This document shows, one piece after another, positions 1 through 9,131 of a stretch of DNA of 64,000 nt. Source of the stretch: Micromonospora craniellae (GTDB lineage: Bacteria > Actinomycetota > Actinomycetes > Mycobacteriales > Micromonosporaceae); the NCBI RefSeq assembly GCF_014764405.1, contig NZ_CP061725.1, positions 744,001 through 808,000 on the forward strand. Direction: 5' to 3'. The position numbers and the translations under genes were made by a program. Below the pieces are notes generated by a model. That model did no database searches. It had not been told where the DNA came from and was given only the letters and a program-made list of their open reading frames with translations. Each line of letters starts with the position of its first letter. Positions within the stretch are counted from its first letter, which is position 1.

Positions 1-1
1 G

Positions 2-1708
2 CCGACGTCGTTCGCGCTCAACGGCGTCACCTGCACCGGGAGCGTCGGCCCGACCACCCCGCCGCCGACCACCCCGCCCCCCACCACGCCGCCGCCGACC
101 ACCCCGCCGCCGACCGGTGACGCGATGGCGTACGTGGCCGCGATGCAGCCCGGCTGGAACCTCGGCAACACCCTCGACGCGGTCGGCGACGACGAGACCG
201 CCTGGGGCAACCCCCGGGTCACCGCGGCGCAGCTCGACGCCATCCGGGCCCAGGGCTTCAACAGCATCCGACTCCCGATCACCTGGAGCAACCGGCACGG
301 CCCCGCGCCCTCGTACACGATCGACGCCGCCTGGTTGAACCGGATCAAGGAGGTCGTCGGCTGGGCGCTGGACGACGGCTTCTACGTAATGATCAACATT
401 CACCACGACTCGTGGCAGTGGATCCACGAGATGCCGACCAACCGCACCACGGTCCTCAACCGCTACAACGCGCTCTGGACCCAGATCGCCGCCGCGTTCC
501 GGGACTCCTCGCCGAAACTGCACTTCGAGAGCGTCAACGAGCCGCAGTTCGCCAACAGCTCCGGCGACGCGCAGAACGCGCAACTCCTGCACGAGCTGAA
601 CACCTCGTTCCACCGGATCGTGCGCGCCTCCGGCGGCGGCAACGCCACCCGGATGCTGGTCCTGCCGACCCTGCACACCTCCTCCGACCAGCCCCGCATA
701 GACGAGCTGGTGAGCACCTTCACCCAGCTGAACGACCGCAACCTGATCGCCACCGTGCACTTCTACGGCTACTGGCCGTTCAGCGTGAACGTCGCCGGTG
801 GCACCCGGTTCGACGCGGTCACCCAGCAGGACCTGGTCGACCGGTTCGACCGGGTGCACAACGCCTTCGTCGCCCGGAACATCCCGGTCGTCATCGGCGA
901 GTACGGGCTGCTCGGCTTCGACCGGCACACCGGCACCGTGCAGCAGGGCGAGAAGCTCAAGTTCTTCGAGTTCCTCGGTCACTACGCCCGCACCAAGCGG
1001 ATCACCACCCAGCTCTGGGACAACGGCCAGCACTTCGACCGGGTCGCCTTCCGATGGAAGGACGCCGAACTGTTCGCCCAGATCAAGTCGAGCTGGACGA
1101 CCCGCTCCGGCACCGCCTCCGCCGACCAGGTGTACGTGCCGCGTACCGGCTCGGTCACCGCCAAGTCGCTCACGCTGAACCTGAACGGCACCACCTTCTC
1201 GGGGCTGCGGCAGGGGACCACCAACCTGTCGCAGGGCGCCGACTACACCGTCTCCGGCAACCAGCTCACGCTGACCGCGAGCGCGCTGACCCGGCTGGTC
1301 GGCAGCCGGGCGTACGGCGTCAACGCCACCCTGCACGCCCGGTTCTCCACCGGCGTACCGTGGCGGATCGACATCATCACGTACGACCCGCCGGTGCTGT
1401 CGAACGCCACCGGGTCCACCGAGGCGTTCGCGATCCCGACCCAGTTCCGGGGCGACCAGCTCGCCACCATGGAGGCGAAGTACGCCGACGGCAGCAACGC
1501 CGGCCCGCACGACTGGACGTCGTACAAGGAGTTCGACGTCACCTTCGCCCCCGACTACACCGGCAACCGGATCAGCCTGACCCCCACCTTCTTCGGTGAG
1601 GTACGCGACGGCGCCCCGGTCACCCTCACCTTCCACTTCTGGAGCGGTGCACAGGTGACCTACCGCGTCACCAAGTCCGGCAGCAGCGTCACCGGCGTCA
1701 CCGGCTGA
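2..1708 (+). CDS. Secreted GH5 cellulase, 5'-truncated (CBM2 end, linker, GH5, Ig-like X2, CBM46-like)
   Basis: Endo-beta-1,4-glucanase-type glycoside hydrolase; the frame is open through base 2, so the N-terminus lies outside the window. The first 12 codons are the end of a family-2 cellulose-binding module (ending NGVTCTG). A linker of repeated Pro-Pro-Pro-Thr-Thr units follows (about 47-117), then a GH5 barrel opening with GWNLGNTLDA. The acid/base Glu lies in SVNEPQF (codon at 539) and the nucleophile Glu in VIGEYG (codon at 899). After about 1100 come an Ig-like X2 domain and a C-terminal domain resembling CBM46, the arrangement known for GH5_4 enzymes such as Bacillus Cel5B. It would act outside the cell on cellulose or mixed-linkage glucans. 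A perfect palindrome directly after the stop probably terminates it. Family assignment is firm; exact substrate is inference. Confidence 0.93.
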   Translation, partial: PTSFALNGVTCTGSVGPTTPPPTTPPPTTPPPTTPPPTGDAMAYVAAMQPGWNLGNTLDAVGDDETAWGNPRVTAAQLDAIRAQGFNSIRLPITWSNRHGPAPSYTIDAAWLNRIKEVVGWALDDGFYVMINIHHDSWQWIHEMPTNRTTVLNRYNALWTQIAAAFRDSSPKLHFESVNEPQFANSSGDAQNAQLLHELNTSFHRIVRASGGGNATRMLVLPTLHTSSDQPRIDELVSTFTQLNDRNLIATVHFYGYWPFSVNVAGGTRFDAVTQQDLVDRFDRVHNAFVARNIPVVIGEYGLLGFDRHTGTVQQGEKLKFFEFLGHYARTKRITTQLWDNGQHFDRVAFRWKDAELFAQIKSSWTTRSGTASADQVYVPRTGSVTAKSLTLNLNGTTFSGLRQGTTNLSQGADYTVSGNQLTLTASALTRLVGSRAYGVNATLHARFSTGVPWRIDIITYDPPVLSNATGSTEAFAIPTQFRGDQLATMEAKYADGSNAGPHDWTSYKEFDVTFAPDYTGNRISLTPTFFGEVRDGAPVTLTFHFWSGAQVTYRVTKSGSSVTGVTG

Positions 1709-1713
1709 GAATC

Positions 1714-1747
1714 GGCGCCACCGGCCGCCCGGGCGGCCGGTGGCGCC
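1714..1747. terminator. Perfect palindromic terminator after GH5 gene
   Basis: Two 17-base arms, GGCGCCACCGGCCGCCC and its exact complement, meet with no spacer six bases after the GH5 stop. There is no T-tract, as is usual for high-GC actinomycetes. It separates the cellulase from the next gene. Confidence 0.7.
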
Positions 1748-1766
1748 CACCGGTCATCATGGACGC

Positions 1767-2147
1767 ATGATACGATTCGTGCTGAACGTGTTGTGGCTCA
1801 TCTTCGGCGGCGGGATCGTGCTGGCGATCGGGTACGGCATCGCGGCACTGATTTGCTTCGTGCTCGTCGTCACCATCCCGTTCGGCGTCGCGTCGCTGCG
1901 GCTTGCGTCGTACTCGCTGTGGCCATTCGGCCGCACCCTGGTGCCGAAGCCGGGTGTCGGCGTGGCCTCCGGCATCGCCAACGTCATCTGGGTCGTCCTG
2001 GCCGGCTGGTGGCTCGCGCTGTCGCACATCGTCGCCGGGGTGAGCCTCTGCCTGACCATCATCGGGATTCCCTTCGGGGTGGCCAACTTCAAGCTGGTGC
2101 CGGCGGCGATCTGGCCGCTCGGGCAGGAGGTCGCCCCCGCCCCGTAG
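1767..2147 (+). CDS. YccF-family small membrane protein
   Basis: 126 residues made of two similar halves, each a hydrophobic hairpin followed by a short signature: IPFGVASLRLASYSLWPFG near residues 39-57 and IPFGVANFKLVPAAIWPLG near 101-119. This duplicated IPFG...WPfG pattern is characteristic of the YccF (DUF307) inner-membrane family, whose function is not established. The start ATG at 1767 removes a non-conserved N-terminal extension and begins at the conserved MIRFVLNVLW. It stands alone between the GH5 terminator and the convergent VKOR gene two bases beyond its stop. Confidence 0.85.
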   Translation: MIRFVLNVLWLIFGGGIVLAIGYGIAALICFVLVVTIPFGVASLRLASYSLWPFGRTLVPKPGVGVASGIANVIWVVLAGWWLALSHIVAGVSLCLTIIGIPFGVANFKLVPAAIWPLGQEVAPAP

Positions 2148-2149
2148 CG

Positions 2150-2779
2150 CTAGAGCAGGGTGGACCAGTAGTCCCAGAAGCGCACCAGCACCGCCAGCAG
2201 GATCACCGTGTACCAGGCGACCAGGATGAAGCTGTGGTAGCCGGCGAGCCCGGCCAGCCGGGCCGCCGACGACGACGGCGGCACCCGCCGGAGGTTGCGC
2301 AGCGTGGTATAGACGAAGATCGCGATGGTCACCACCCAGACCACCATGCAGTACGGGCAGAGCGCGCCGATGACGTACAGGCTCTGGTAGATCAGCCAGT
2401 GCACGAAGATCACGCCGAACGTGACGCCGGCCTGGAGGCCGCCCCAGAACCAGCCGGGCAGCCGTGCCCCGGCGAGCAGCACGACGCCGATGGTGGCGAC
2501 CACCGCGAAGCCGGCGATGCCGAGCAACGGGTTCGGGAAGCCGAAGGCGGCGGCCTGCGGGGTGGTCATCACCGAGCCGCAGGACAGGATCGGGTTGATG
2601 CTGCACGTCGGCACGTAGTCCGGGTCGTTCAGCAGGTTGATCTTCTCGACGGTGAGGGTGGCTGCGGCGAGCAGGCCGACGGCCCCGCCGACGGCGAGCA
2701 CCCACGCGGTGACCCGGGCGAGGAACGTCGCCTGCGGTGCGTCGGTGCCCGCCGGCAAGCGGTCCGTGTCGGCGCTCAT
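2150..2779 (-). CDS. Vitamin K epoxide reductase family membrane protein
   Basis: 209-residue VKOR-family integral membrane oxidoreductase that reoxidises periplasmic-type thioredoxin-fold partners using quinone. About four to five hydrophobic segments are visible. The redox cysteines are the loop pair Cys59/Cys67 and the membrane CPYC motif at 141-144, both as in bacterial VKOR. Its ATG overlaps the stop of the upstream DsbA-like gene by four bases (ATGA), so the two are translationally coupled and almost certainly form one disulfide-forming pair for secreted proteins. The much longer open frame upstream is in the DsbA gene's wrong frame and was not used. Confidence 0.92.
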   Translation of the reverse strand: MSADTDRLPAGTDAPQATFLARVTAWVLAVGGAVGLLAAATLTVEKINLLNDPDYVPTCSINPILSCGSVMTTPQAAAFGFPNPLLGIAGFAVVATIGVVLLAGARLPGWFWGGLQAGVTFGVIFVHWLIYQSLYVIGALCPYCMVVWVVTIAIFVYTTLRNLRRVPPSSSAARLAGLAGYHSFILVAWYTVILLAVLVRFWDYWSTLL

Positions 2780-3429
2780 CCGGCGAGCGCGGCGTCGATG
2801 GCGGCGCTCATGTCCGCCTGGGTACGGACCTCGGTCAACTGCCGGCCGTTGAGGAAGAACGTCGGGGTGCCCTGCACCCCGGCGGTCTCGCCGTCGGCCC
2901 GGTCCCGGGCCACCCGGGCGGCGGTGGCCGGGTCGTCGAGGTCCCGCTGGAAGGTCTCGACGTCCAGGCCGAGGGTGCGCGCGTACCCGACGAACGTCTC
3001 GGTCTGTGGGGCGCGCTGGCGCCCCCACGCCTCCTGGTTCTCGAACAGCACGGTGTACATCTCGGCGAACCGGCCCTGGTTGGCGGCGGCCTCGGCGGCA
3101 CGGGCGGCCAGTTCGGCGTTGGGGTGGCTGGGGATCGGGAAGTACCGCACCACGAAGGTGATCCGGTCCTGGTAGGTGTCCAGCAGCTCGCTGACCGCCG
3201 GGTAGACCGCGCCGCATGCCTCGCACTCGAAGTCGAGGAACTCCACCAGGGTGACCTTGCCGTCGGCGGCGGTGGTGAGCCGGTGACTGTCGTCGCGCAC
3301 CAGCACGGCCGGATCCACGGGTTGGCCGCTGGAGCGCGAACCGGTGTTCCGGTTGATCGCGGTCAGTCCGATCATGACGAGGATCACCACCAGGATCATC
3401 GCCAACGTCAGTCGCAGATTCCTCGTCAT
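2776..3429 (-). CDS. DsbA-like membrane-anchored thioredoxin-fold protein
   Basis: 217 residues: a short cytoplasmic N-terminus, one transmembrane anchor (about residues 7-25), then a DsbA/thioredoxin-like domain with the active site CEAC at 69-72 and the cis-proline motif GTPTFF near the C-terminus. The family oxidises exported proteins to form disulfides. The overlapping VKOR gene downstream supplies the natural reoxidation partner. The start was placed at 3429 because the Met precedes the basic residues and the anchor directly; a longer frame adds only low-complexity sequence. The disulfide-rich secreted enzymes of this window are plausible clients (inference). Confidence 0.9.
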   Translation of the reverse strand: MTRNLRLTLAMILVVILVMIGLTAINRNTGSRSSGQPVDPAVLVRDDSHRLTTAADGKVTLVEFLDFECEACGAVYPAVSELLDTYQDRITFVVRYFPIPSHPNAELAARAAEAAANQGRFAEMYTVLFENQEAWGRQRAPQTETFVGYARTLGLDVETFQRDLDDPATAARVARDRADGETAGVQGTPTFFLNGRQLTEVRTQADMSAAIDAALAG

Positions 3430-3610
3430 GCGGGCGTCAACTCTCTCTGCGGGAGCAGCCAATGCTGCCCCGGTCGGCTGGCAGGTTGCTGAGAGCCGGC
3501 TGGACGGAAACTCACCGGCGCGGCAGCCACTTACTGGTGAATCGGACACCGCCCCCAGCGGCACCCGGCGGTGTCGAGGAGGGCGGACACCGCCGCCGGG
3601 GCGAGTCGGG

Positions 3611-4987
3611 TCAGCGCGCGCGCCAGTTCGCGAACAGCGCGCCCAGCACCACTGCGGGCCGGGCCAGCGCGCGGGGATGCTCACGCATCGAGACGACGTC
3701 GTTGAAGCGGCGGGCCGTCGTCACGTCGGTCATGGTCGCCCGGACGATCTGGCCACTCACCCAGCTGGAGATCCGGTAACCACGCGGGTAGGGACCGTCG
3801 ACGTGCGGCAGCGCCAGGTCGGCGGAGGTCGACATCGACCAGGCGGCGTCGACCACGACCCGTTGCAGCTCGAAGAAGCGGCGGGCCGGGAAGCGGAGAT
3901 CCGGCCCGGAGCGCAGGTACGCCGACAGGCAGGCCGCGTGCAGCGCCGCAGCCGTGATCCCCTGACCGTAGACCGGGTTGAAGGAGGCGACCGCGTCACC
4001 GACGCTGACCAGCCCGGCCGGCAGCCGCCGCAGCGCGTGGTAGTCCCGCCGCCGGCTGTCGGCGTGGCGGTAGGTCTGCACCTCGCCGAGCATCTCGCTG
4101 TCGGCGACCTCGGTGAACTCGGGCGGGAACTGCTCCCGCAACCGGCGGACGAAGTCCTCGGCGGTGCGGCCGGGCCGGTTGTCGCCGTAACCGGCCATCA
4201 TCGCCATCCACCGGCCGTCCTCGATGGCGAAGTACGCCGCCCCGGCGACGTCCGAGGACGCCCTGGCGCTGTGCAGGGCCATCACCACGGTGTGCTCCGG
4301 GTGCGCCTCGCGGCGGCGGAACAGCGCCGTCGCGTAGTTGAGGTGCACCGGCATGCGCCGCAGGACGGGCCGCTCCCAGCCGGCGTCCGCCAGCCAGTCG
4401 GAGAGCCGGCTGGAGCGACCCATGGCGTCGACCACCAGGTCGGCGTTCTCGACACCGGGCACCGCGCCGACATCGCACCGGACCCCGGCCACCGACGAGC
4501 CGTCGAGCACGAGGCCGGCGGCGCGGGCGGTCACCGTCTTGACGTTGGGCAGCCGCAGGACCTGCTGGCGGATCAGCCCTTCCAGCAACGGCCGGCTGCC
4601 GGCCAGGCTGTCCGCGTCGTCGGGCACCGTCACCTTCAGGCGACCGTCGAGGTAGTTGCGCCGGGCGCCGGGCGGCGCCTCGACCGCGCCCTGGGCCAGG
4701 GCCTGCTCACGGAACCCGGGGAAGAGGCGCTCCAGTTGCAGGAAGCCACCGGGCAGCAGCGCGTGCAACTGTGTCCCCTGTGGCACGCCCGGCCGGCCAC
4801 CGGGCACGTGCAGGTCGTCGCGGTCGATCACGACGACGCTCGCCGCATGGTCGGACAGCACCCGGGCTGCCAGCAGGCCGGCGACGCTGCCGCCGATCAC
4901 CACGGCTGTGCCGAGGACCGGGGACGGCTGGTCGGGCGGTCGCACCGCGTTCAGCGCGGCGAAGACCTGAGCCGGAGAGAAGGACAT
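3611..4987 (-). CDS. FAD-dependent monooxygenase/oxidoreductase
   Basis: 458 residues. The N-terminal Rossmann FAD-binding motif is AVVIGGSVAGLLAARVL at about 28-44, followed by an acidic strand end (VVIDRDD). The second FAD motif is in LVSVGDAVASFNPVYGQGI, the GD(A/S) pattern of para-hydroxybenzoate-hydroxylase-fold enzymes and halogenase relatives. PQGTQLHALLPGG near 92-104 is typical of the tryptophan-halogenase/geranylgeranyl-reductase-like subgroup. No WxWxIP halogenase motif is evident, so a halogenase call is not supported. The start has a good ribosome site (GGAGAG). The substrate is unknown and no biosynthetic cluster surrounds it. Confidence 0.85.
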   Translation of the reverse strand: MSFSPAQVFAALNAVRPPDQPSPVLGTAVVIGGSVAGLLAARVLSDHAASVVVIDRDDLHVPGGRPGVPQGTQLHALLPGGFLQLERLFPGFREQALAQGAVEAPPGARRNYLDGRLKVTVPDDADSLAGSRPLLEGLIRQQVLRLPNVKTVTARAAGLVLDGSSVAGVRCDVGAVPGVENADLVVDAMGRSSRLSDWLADAGWERPVLRRMPVHLNYATALFRRREAHPEHTVVMALHSARASSDVAGAAYFAIEDGRWMAMMAGYGDNRPGRTAEDFVRRLREQFPPEFTEVADSEMLGEVQTYRHADSRRRDYHALRRLPAGLVSVGDAVASFNPVYGQGITAAALHAACLSAYLRSGPDLRFPARRFFELQRVVVDAAWSMSTSADLALPHVDGPYPRGYRISSWVSGQIVRATMTDVTTARRFNDVVSMREHPRALARPAVVLGALFANWRAR

Positions 4988-5210
4988 CGGGCTCTCCAAG
5001 GGGTACGAGGTGTGGCGCCTTTCCGCCGGACCGGCCGGTGACAGGGCACAGGCAGGCCGGCGGGACCGGGCGGTCGGCATGACGCTCAACGATCGTTGCA
5101 CAGGCAGGGAACGCGGCGGCAGATCCGACGATCGATGCGGCGCCGCGCGGGGACGGTGCCCGCACCTCGACCGGTGATCTGCGCGTACTGGCTGCTCAAC
5201 GCCGTTTGTC

Positions 5211-6107
5211 TCAGGTCGTCGCGGCGCTGTCGCGGGTGCTACGTGGACCCGCGTCGAGGCGGTTGACCAGGTAACCGAAGGCCGCTGCGGTAAAGAACAT
5301 GACAATGCCGTAGACGGCGGCCGGGATCGCCATCTGCGTGTTGTTCAGCAGCGCCGGGCTGAGCGCGATGGTGATGGCCAGGGTGCTGTTGTGGATGCCG
5401 ATCTCGAAACCGGCCGCCTTCGCGGCGGTCCGGTCGATCCCGGCCAGCCGCGGCACCCCGTACCCGACCGCGAGGCTGAGCAGGTTGAACGCCAGCACGG
5501 CCAGACCGACCGCGACGAAGTAGTCGGCGATGTTCTCCCGCTCGCCGAGCACCGCGCCGAGAATCACCGCGACCAGCACCACCACGGACATGATCCGGAC
5601 CGGCCGGTCGAGCCGGTCGGCGACACCGGGCACCCGGGCCCGGACCAGCATGCCGATCGCGACCGGGACGAGCACGATGGCGAAGACCTGCACCACCTTG
5701 TCGAACTGCAGGCCGATGCTCGTCGCGTCGCTCAGGAAGTAGCCCGCCGACAGGTTGACCACGATCGGCAGGGTGAGTACGGCGAGCACCGAGTTGATCG
5801 CGGTCAGGGTGATGTTCAGCGCCACGTGCCCGCCGAACAGGTGGCTGTAGAGGTTGGCCGTGGTGCCGCCGGGCGACGCTGCGAGCAGCATCATCCCGAC
5901 GGCCAGTTCCGGCGGCAGGTCGAAGGCGAGCACCAGGCCGAAGCAGAGCGCCGGCAGCAACAGCACCTGGCACGCCAGCGCGATGACCGCGGCCTTGGGG
6001 TGCTGCGCCACCCGCCGGAAGTCGGCGACGGTCAGGCCGAGACCCAGACCGAGCATGATGATGCCGAGGGCGATGGGCAGTCCGACAAGGGTCAGGGCAG
6101 AGTCCAT
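5211..6107 (-). CDS. Bile acid:sodium symporter (BASS) family transporter
   Basis: 298 residues with about nine to ten hydrophobic helices and the conserved family patches LLAASPGGTTANLYSHLFGG and FEIGIHNSTLAITIA (cross-over helices near the sodium sites). BASS proteins carry bile acids or small organic acids with sodium; bacterial members often have unknown substrates. It is monocistronic by layout, with 220 bases to the next gene on the same strand. A 7-bp inverted repeat lies just upstream of the start and may be an operator. Confidence 0.9.
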   Translation of the reverse strand: MDSALTLVGLPIALGIIMLGLGLGLTVADFRRVAQHPKAAVIALACQVLLLPALCFGLVLAFDLPPELAVGMMLLAASPGGTTANLYSHLFGGHVALNITLTAINSVLAVLTLPIVVNLSAGYFLSDATSIGLQFDKVVQVFAIVLVPVAIGMLVRARVPGVADRLDRPVRIMSVVVLVAVILGAVLGERENIADYFVAVGLAVLAFNLLSLAVGYGVPRLAGIDRTAAKAAGFEIGIHNSTLAITIALSPALLNNTQMAIPAAVYGIVMFFTAAAFGYLVNRLDAGPRSTRDSAATT

Positions 6108-6117
6108 GACACGACAT

Positions 6118-6135
6118 CGTTACCACCCGGTAACG
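6118..6135. promoter_or_regulatory. Inverted repeat upstream of BASS transporter
   Basis: CGTTACC-ACCC-GGTAACG: exact 7-base arms around a 4-base spacer, ten bases before the transporter's start codon on the minus strand. Size and position fit a repressor operator (TetR- or MarR-like), but no regulator gene is adjacent. Inference from symmetry only. Confidence 0.45.
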
Positions 6136-6175
6136 CACTCACAATCCTCCATGCGGCCGGGGTACGCCTCCCGGC

Positions 6176-6931
6176 TCAACGACCACAGTCGAGCGCGAAG
6201 CCCTCCGGCACCGAAGTGGTGGTCGCGAGCAGGCCGAACGTCGTGGACCCGCCCGGGGCGAGCCGACCGTTCCAGCCGGCGTCGCGGACGGTCACCTCGC
6301 CGCCCGCCTCGGTCAGCGTCCCGTTCCAGAGCGACTGGATCCGCTGGTCACCGGGCCAGGTCCAGGAGACCCGCCAGCCGTCGAGCGCCTCGGTCCCGGT
6401 GTTGCGCACGGTCACCGTGGCGACGAAGCCACTCCCCCAGCCGCTGCCGATCGTCGCCGTCGCGGCACACACCGGCGCCGCCACCGCCTGCGTACGCGCC
6501 GGCCCGCCGATGATGTACGGGTCCCGCCGGCCCTGCGGGTCGCTGAACCGGAACCAGTACTCGGTGTCCGGGGTGAGCCCCTCGACCACGACGGTCCCGT
6601 GGCGCTCCATGCCGGAGTCCGCCGAGGCCACCGGGTCACGCCACTGCGCGGCATCGTCCCGGCTCACGAAAAGGTTGACCGTGATGGGCAGGTCGTACCC
6701 GCAGGGCGGGCTGAACAACAGCGAGTAGCGGATCGTGACACTCGTGGCGGTGGTGCTGTCCACCATGCCGCCGATCGGCAGCGCGGGCGGGCACGGCGGC
6801 GGCGTCGGCGGTGACGTGGTGAGCGGGACGGGCGTGGTCGTGGCGGCGCCCGCACTGCTCGCCACGCCGGCCACACCGAGCAGGGCCAGCGTCGCGGCGG
6901 CGATCGTCGCCAGGGCGTACTTCTTCGACAT
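6176..6931 (-). CDS. Secreted FnIII-like plus CBM2 protein
   Basis: 251 residues. A signal peptide (basic start, hydrophobic core, cut near AGA-A at about 29) is followed by a Thr/Pro stretch, a fibronectin-III-like domain (about 55-150) and a C-terminal family-2 cellulose-binding module (about 150-251) with the usual terminal cysteines (CAATATIGSG..., ...ALDCG) and the aromatic patch GWRVSWTW. No catalytic domain is present, so it probably binds cellulose or related wall polymers outside the cell. The start has a strong ribosome site (GGAGGAGA), which rules out the longer upstream frame. Confidence 0.85.
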   Translation of the reverse strand: MSKKYALATIAAATLALLGVAGVASSAGAATTTPVPLTTSPPTPPPCPPALPIGGMVDSTTATSVTIRYSLLFSPPCGYDLPITVNLFVSRDDAAQWRDPVASADSGMERHGTVVVEGLTPDTEYWFRFSDPQGRRDPYIIGGPARTQAVAAPVCAATATIGSGWGSGFVATVTVRNTGTEALDGWRVSWTWPGDQRIQSLWNGTLTEAGGEVTVRDAGWNGRLAPGGSTTFGLLATTTSVPEGFALDCGR

Positions 6932-7153
6932 GCGGTGTCTCCTCCGGAGATGGGGGCACCGGGCCCGAACGGCGGCCGGTGCCCGGGATGCGGGCTGCCC
7001 CGCGCGGGTGGCGTCCCCGCGCGCCCTGACGATGATTCGCACGCCGGCCCCGGACGCGACTGAGCGCAGTCTCCCAGTTGATGGTGGTCGATACAATGGA
7101 CGACCAGTCGATCCACCTGGGCCGGACGGGCCGCGCGCGGGGAGAATGGGGCG

Positions 7154-7654
7154 ATGCCCGTGGTTGAGGCGGTGGCCGTCGTCCCCGTACCCCCGAATCT
7201 CGCGTTCGCGATCTCGCAGACCACCATGCCGGTCCGGCGACGATGGGACCCGTTCGTCCGCAGCCAGCACTTCGTGGACGGCGCCACCCGGCCGGGCAAG
7301 GGCGTCCGCACGTTCACCCGGTCCCGGCACGGCTTCTCGATGGTCAGCGAGTACGTCTCCTACGCCCCACCGACCAACGTCGGCATGAAGATGGTGCGCG
7401 GCCCGTGGTTCTTCGAGATGTTCGCCGGTGGTTGGCGGTTCGCGCCGGCGGACGAGCCCGGCCACAGCGTCGCCACCTGGCGATACCACTTCCGCTGCCG
7501 CCCGGCGCTACTGCGACCGGTCGCCGACCGGATCGGCGCCTGGCTGCTCGGCCGGGACATTCGCCGCCGGATCGCCGGCTACGCGGCCGGGTGCGCCGAC
7601 CCGGTCGTGGTCGCCGCCGCCGAGCGGGACCTGCGCGACCGCGCCGACTCCTGA
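7154..7654 (+). CDS. SRPBCC (START/polyketide-cyclase-like) family protein
   Basis: 166 residues in the pattern of the SRPBCC ligand-binding fold: N-terminal strand VVEAVAVVPVPPNLAFA, then the WDPFVRS segment and a C-terminal helix. Members bind hydrophobic ligands or act as cyclases/aromatases; here nothing in the neighbourhood fixes a role. It is convergent with the LacI gene, 21 bases apart. The region upstream (6932-7153) is the promoter space shared with the divergent CBM2 gene. Confidence 0.8.
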   Translation: MPVVEAVAVVPVPPNLAFAISQTTMPVRRRWDPFVRSQHFVDGATRPGKGVRTFTRSRHGFSMVSEYVSYAPPTNVGMKMVRGPWFFEMFAGGWRFAPADEPGHSVATWRYHFRCRPALLRPVADRIGAWLLGRDIRRRIAGYAAGCADPVVVAAAERDLRDRADS

Positions 7655-7675
7655 CCCGCATCCGGGGCGGCGGGC

Positions 7676-8704
7676 TCAGCGCACGGGCAGGGTCGACTCG
7701 CGCATCACCAGGCGGCTGGCGAACTCCTCCGACTGGGTCACCGCACCGTCGATGGCCGCGAACAGGCGTTGCCCGGCCACCGCGCCGAGGTGTTGGAGGT
7801 TCATGTCGACGCTGGTCAGACGCGGGCGGGAGTCCGCCGAGATGGCCTCCCAGTTGTCGAAGCCGAGCACCGAGATCGCACCGGGCACGTCCCGACCGAG
7901 ATCACGCAGCGCGTCCAGTACGCCCCGGGCGATCTGGTCGCTGCCGCAGAAGATCGCGTCCACCTCGGGCCGCTGCTCGACGATCATGTGCGCGGCGGCA
8001 CGCCCCCAGGACTCGTCCCACGACCCGTAGTAGGGCCGGTCACCGACCATGCTCAGGCCCGCCGCCGCGAGGGCTGCCGCCGCGCCCTCGGCGCGGTCGC
8101 GTGCCGCCTGGAATCCCGGTTCGCCGGTGATGTGGGCGATGTTGCGCCGGCCGCAGGCCAGCAGATGTTCGACGGCGAGGCGACCGCCTTCGACGTTGTC
8201 GACCGTGATGGAGATGTCGGCCGGGTCCGAGGAGGGGGCGTACGCGTAGACCACCGGCACCGGGATGTTGCCGGCCAGCGGCGGACGGGGGTCGGTACGC
8301 GAGCCGACCACGATCAGGCCGTCCACCCGGCGCGACAGCAACGCGCGGACGTGATGCTTCTCCCGGATCGCGTCGCCCCGCGCGTCGCACAGGAAGACCG
8401 ACACCTGACCCGCTCCGAAGGCGTCCTCGGCGCCCATCAGGATGGGGATCGAGAACCGCCCCTCCAGGTCGCTGGTGAGCAGGCCGACCGTCCCGGTCCG
8501 GCCGCTGAGCAGCCCTCGGGCCAGGGCGTTCGGTGCGAAGGAGAGCAGTTCCGCGGCCTCCAGCACCCGTACGCGGGTGGTCGCCCGCACCTCGCCGCGT
8601 CCGTTGATCGCCTTGGAGGCGGTGGCGACCGAGACGCCGGCCAGCTTGGCGACGTCGGTGAGGGTGGGCGTGCGGTTGGCGGGGACCTCGGGCTCGGTCG
8701 TCAT
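7676..8704 (-). CDS. LacI-family transcriptional regulator
   Basis: 342 residues. The N-terminal LacI helix-turn-helix is TLTDVAKLAGVSVATASKAINGRGEV at about 14-39, followed by the hinge helix and a periplasmic-binding-like sugar domain (DAIFCGSDQIARGVLDAL). It closely resembles the regulator at 26138, including YAYA and the SVLGFDNWEAISADSRP stretch, so the two are paralogues. The 470-base upstream region holds a perfect 12-base palindrome and half-sites of the CGAAA type. A role in sensing plant-derived sugars is inferred from the locus. Confidence 0.93.
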   Translation of the reverse strand: MTTEPEVPANRTPTLTDVAKLAGVSVATASKAINGRGEVRATTRVRVLEAAELLSFAPNALARGLLSGRTGTVGLLTSDLEGRFSIPILMGAEDAFGAGQVSVFLCDARGDAIREKHHVRALLSRRVDGLIVVGSRTDPRPPLAGNIPVPVVYAYAPSSDPADISITVDNVEGGRLAVEHLLACGRRNIAHITGEPGFQAARDRAEGAAAALAAAGLSMVGDRPYYGSWDESWGRAAAHMIVEQRPEVDAIFCGSDQIARGVLDALRDLGRDVPGAISVLGFDNWEAISADSRPRLTSVDMNLQHLGAVAGQRLFAAIDGAVTQSEEFASRLVMRESTLPVR

Positions 8705-9050
8705 GCGGTGCTCCTCCCAGCGGCCGGCACGGGATGTGGTACGCGGCGACGGGCCGCCTCGGGCGCCCGTACGGGCACGCCCGGCGGAAGTGATCCGGTA
8801 AACCTTTTCGGGGTTGTTTCGGCACCGTTGCCTGACCTGCGGTGTCCCTCATACCTGCGCGGAACACTACACCGAAGTGTCCGGACACCTCGGGTCAGGA
8901 AGGCCCGTCGGTGCTCCTTCCCCGAAAACTTCCACGAAACGTTCGTCGGCTTCTGGCCGCGGGTCCGGGCAGGCCGGCTTCCGCATCGCGTGCCGCCGAC
9001 CAGGTGGCGGTCGGCGACCCGGCCGAGACAGCCGGAGTGGGAGCATGAGT

Positions 9051-9062
9051 GTTAGCGCTAAC
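9051..9062. promoter_or_regulatory. GTTAGCGCTAAC palindrome (LacI-type operator)
   Basis: Perfect 12-base palindrome GTTAGCGCTAAC with the central CG-containing GCGC typical of LacI-family operators. It lies 113-124 bases before the P450 start. A second, imperfect copy is at 9119-9131 and a third at 20311-20322. Confidence 0.65.
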
Positions 9063-9118
9063 TGACGCCATGTCAGCAAGAGGATCCTGCGATTGACAGA
9101 GGTTCGGGCCGTTTGTAT

Positions 9119-9131
9119 GTTAGCGCTCAAC
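9119..9131. promoter_or_regulatory. Second, imperfect GTTAGCGCT operator
   Basis: GTTAGCGCTCAAC: the left arm matches the palindrome 68 bases upstream exactly and the right arm carries one inserted base. It is about 44 bases before the P450 start, where it could cover the promoter. Confidence 0.5.

Noticed and set aside
3611..4987. Tryptophan halogenase for the FAD protein
   Set aside because: It shares the FAD fold and some motifs, but no WxWxIP motif or halogenase active-site Lys could be placed.
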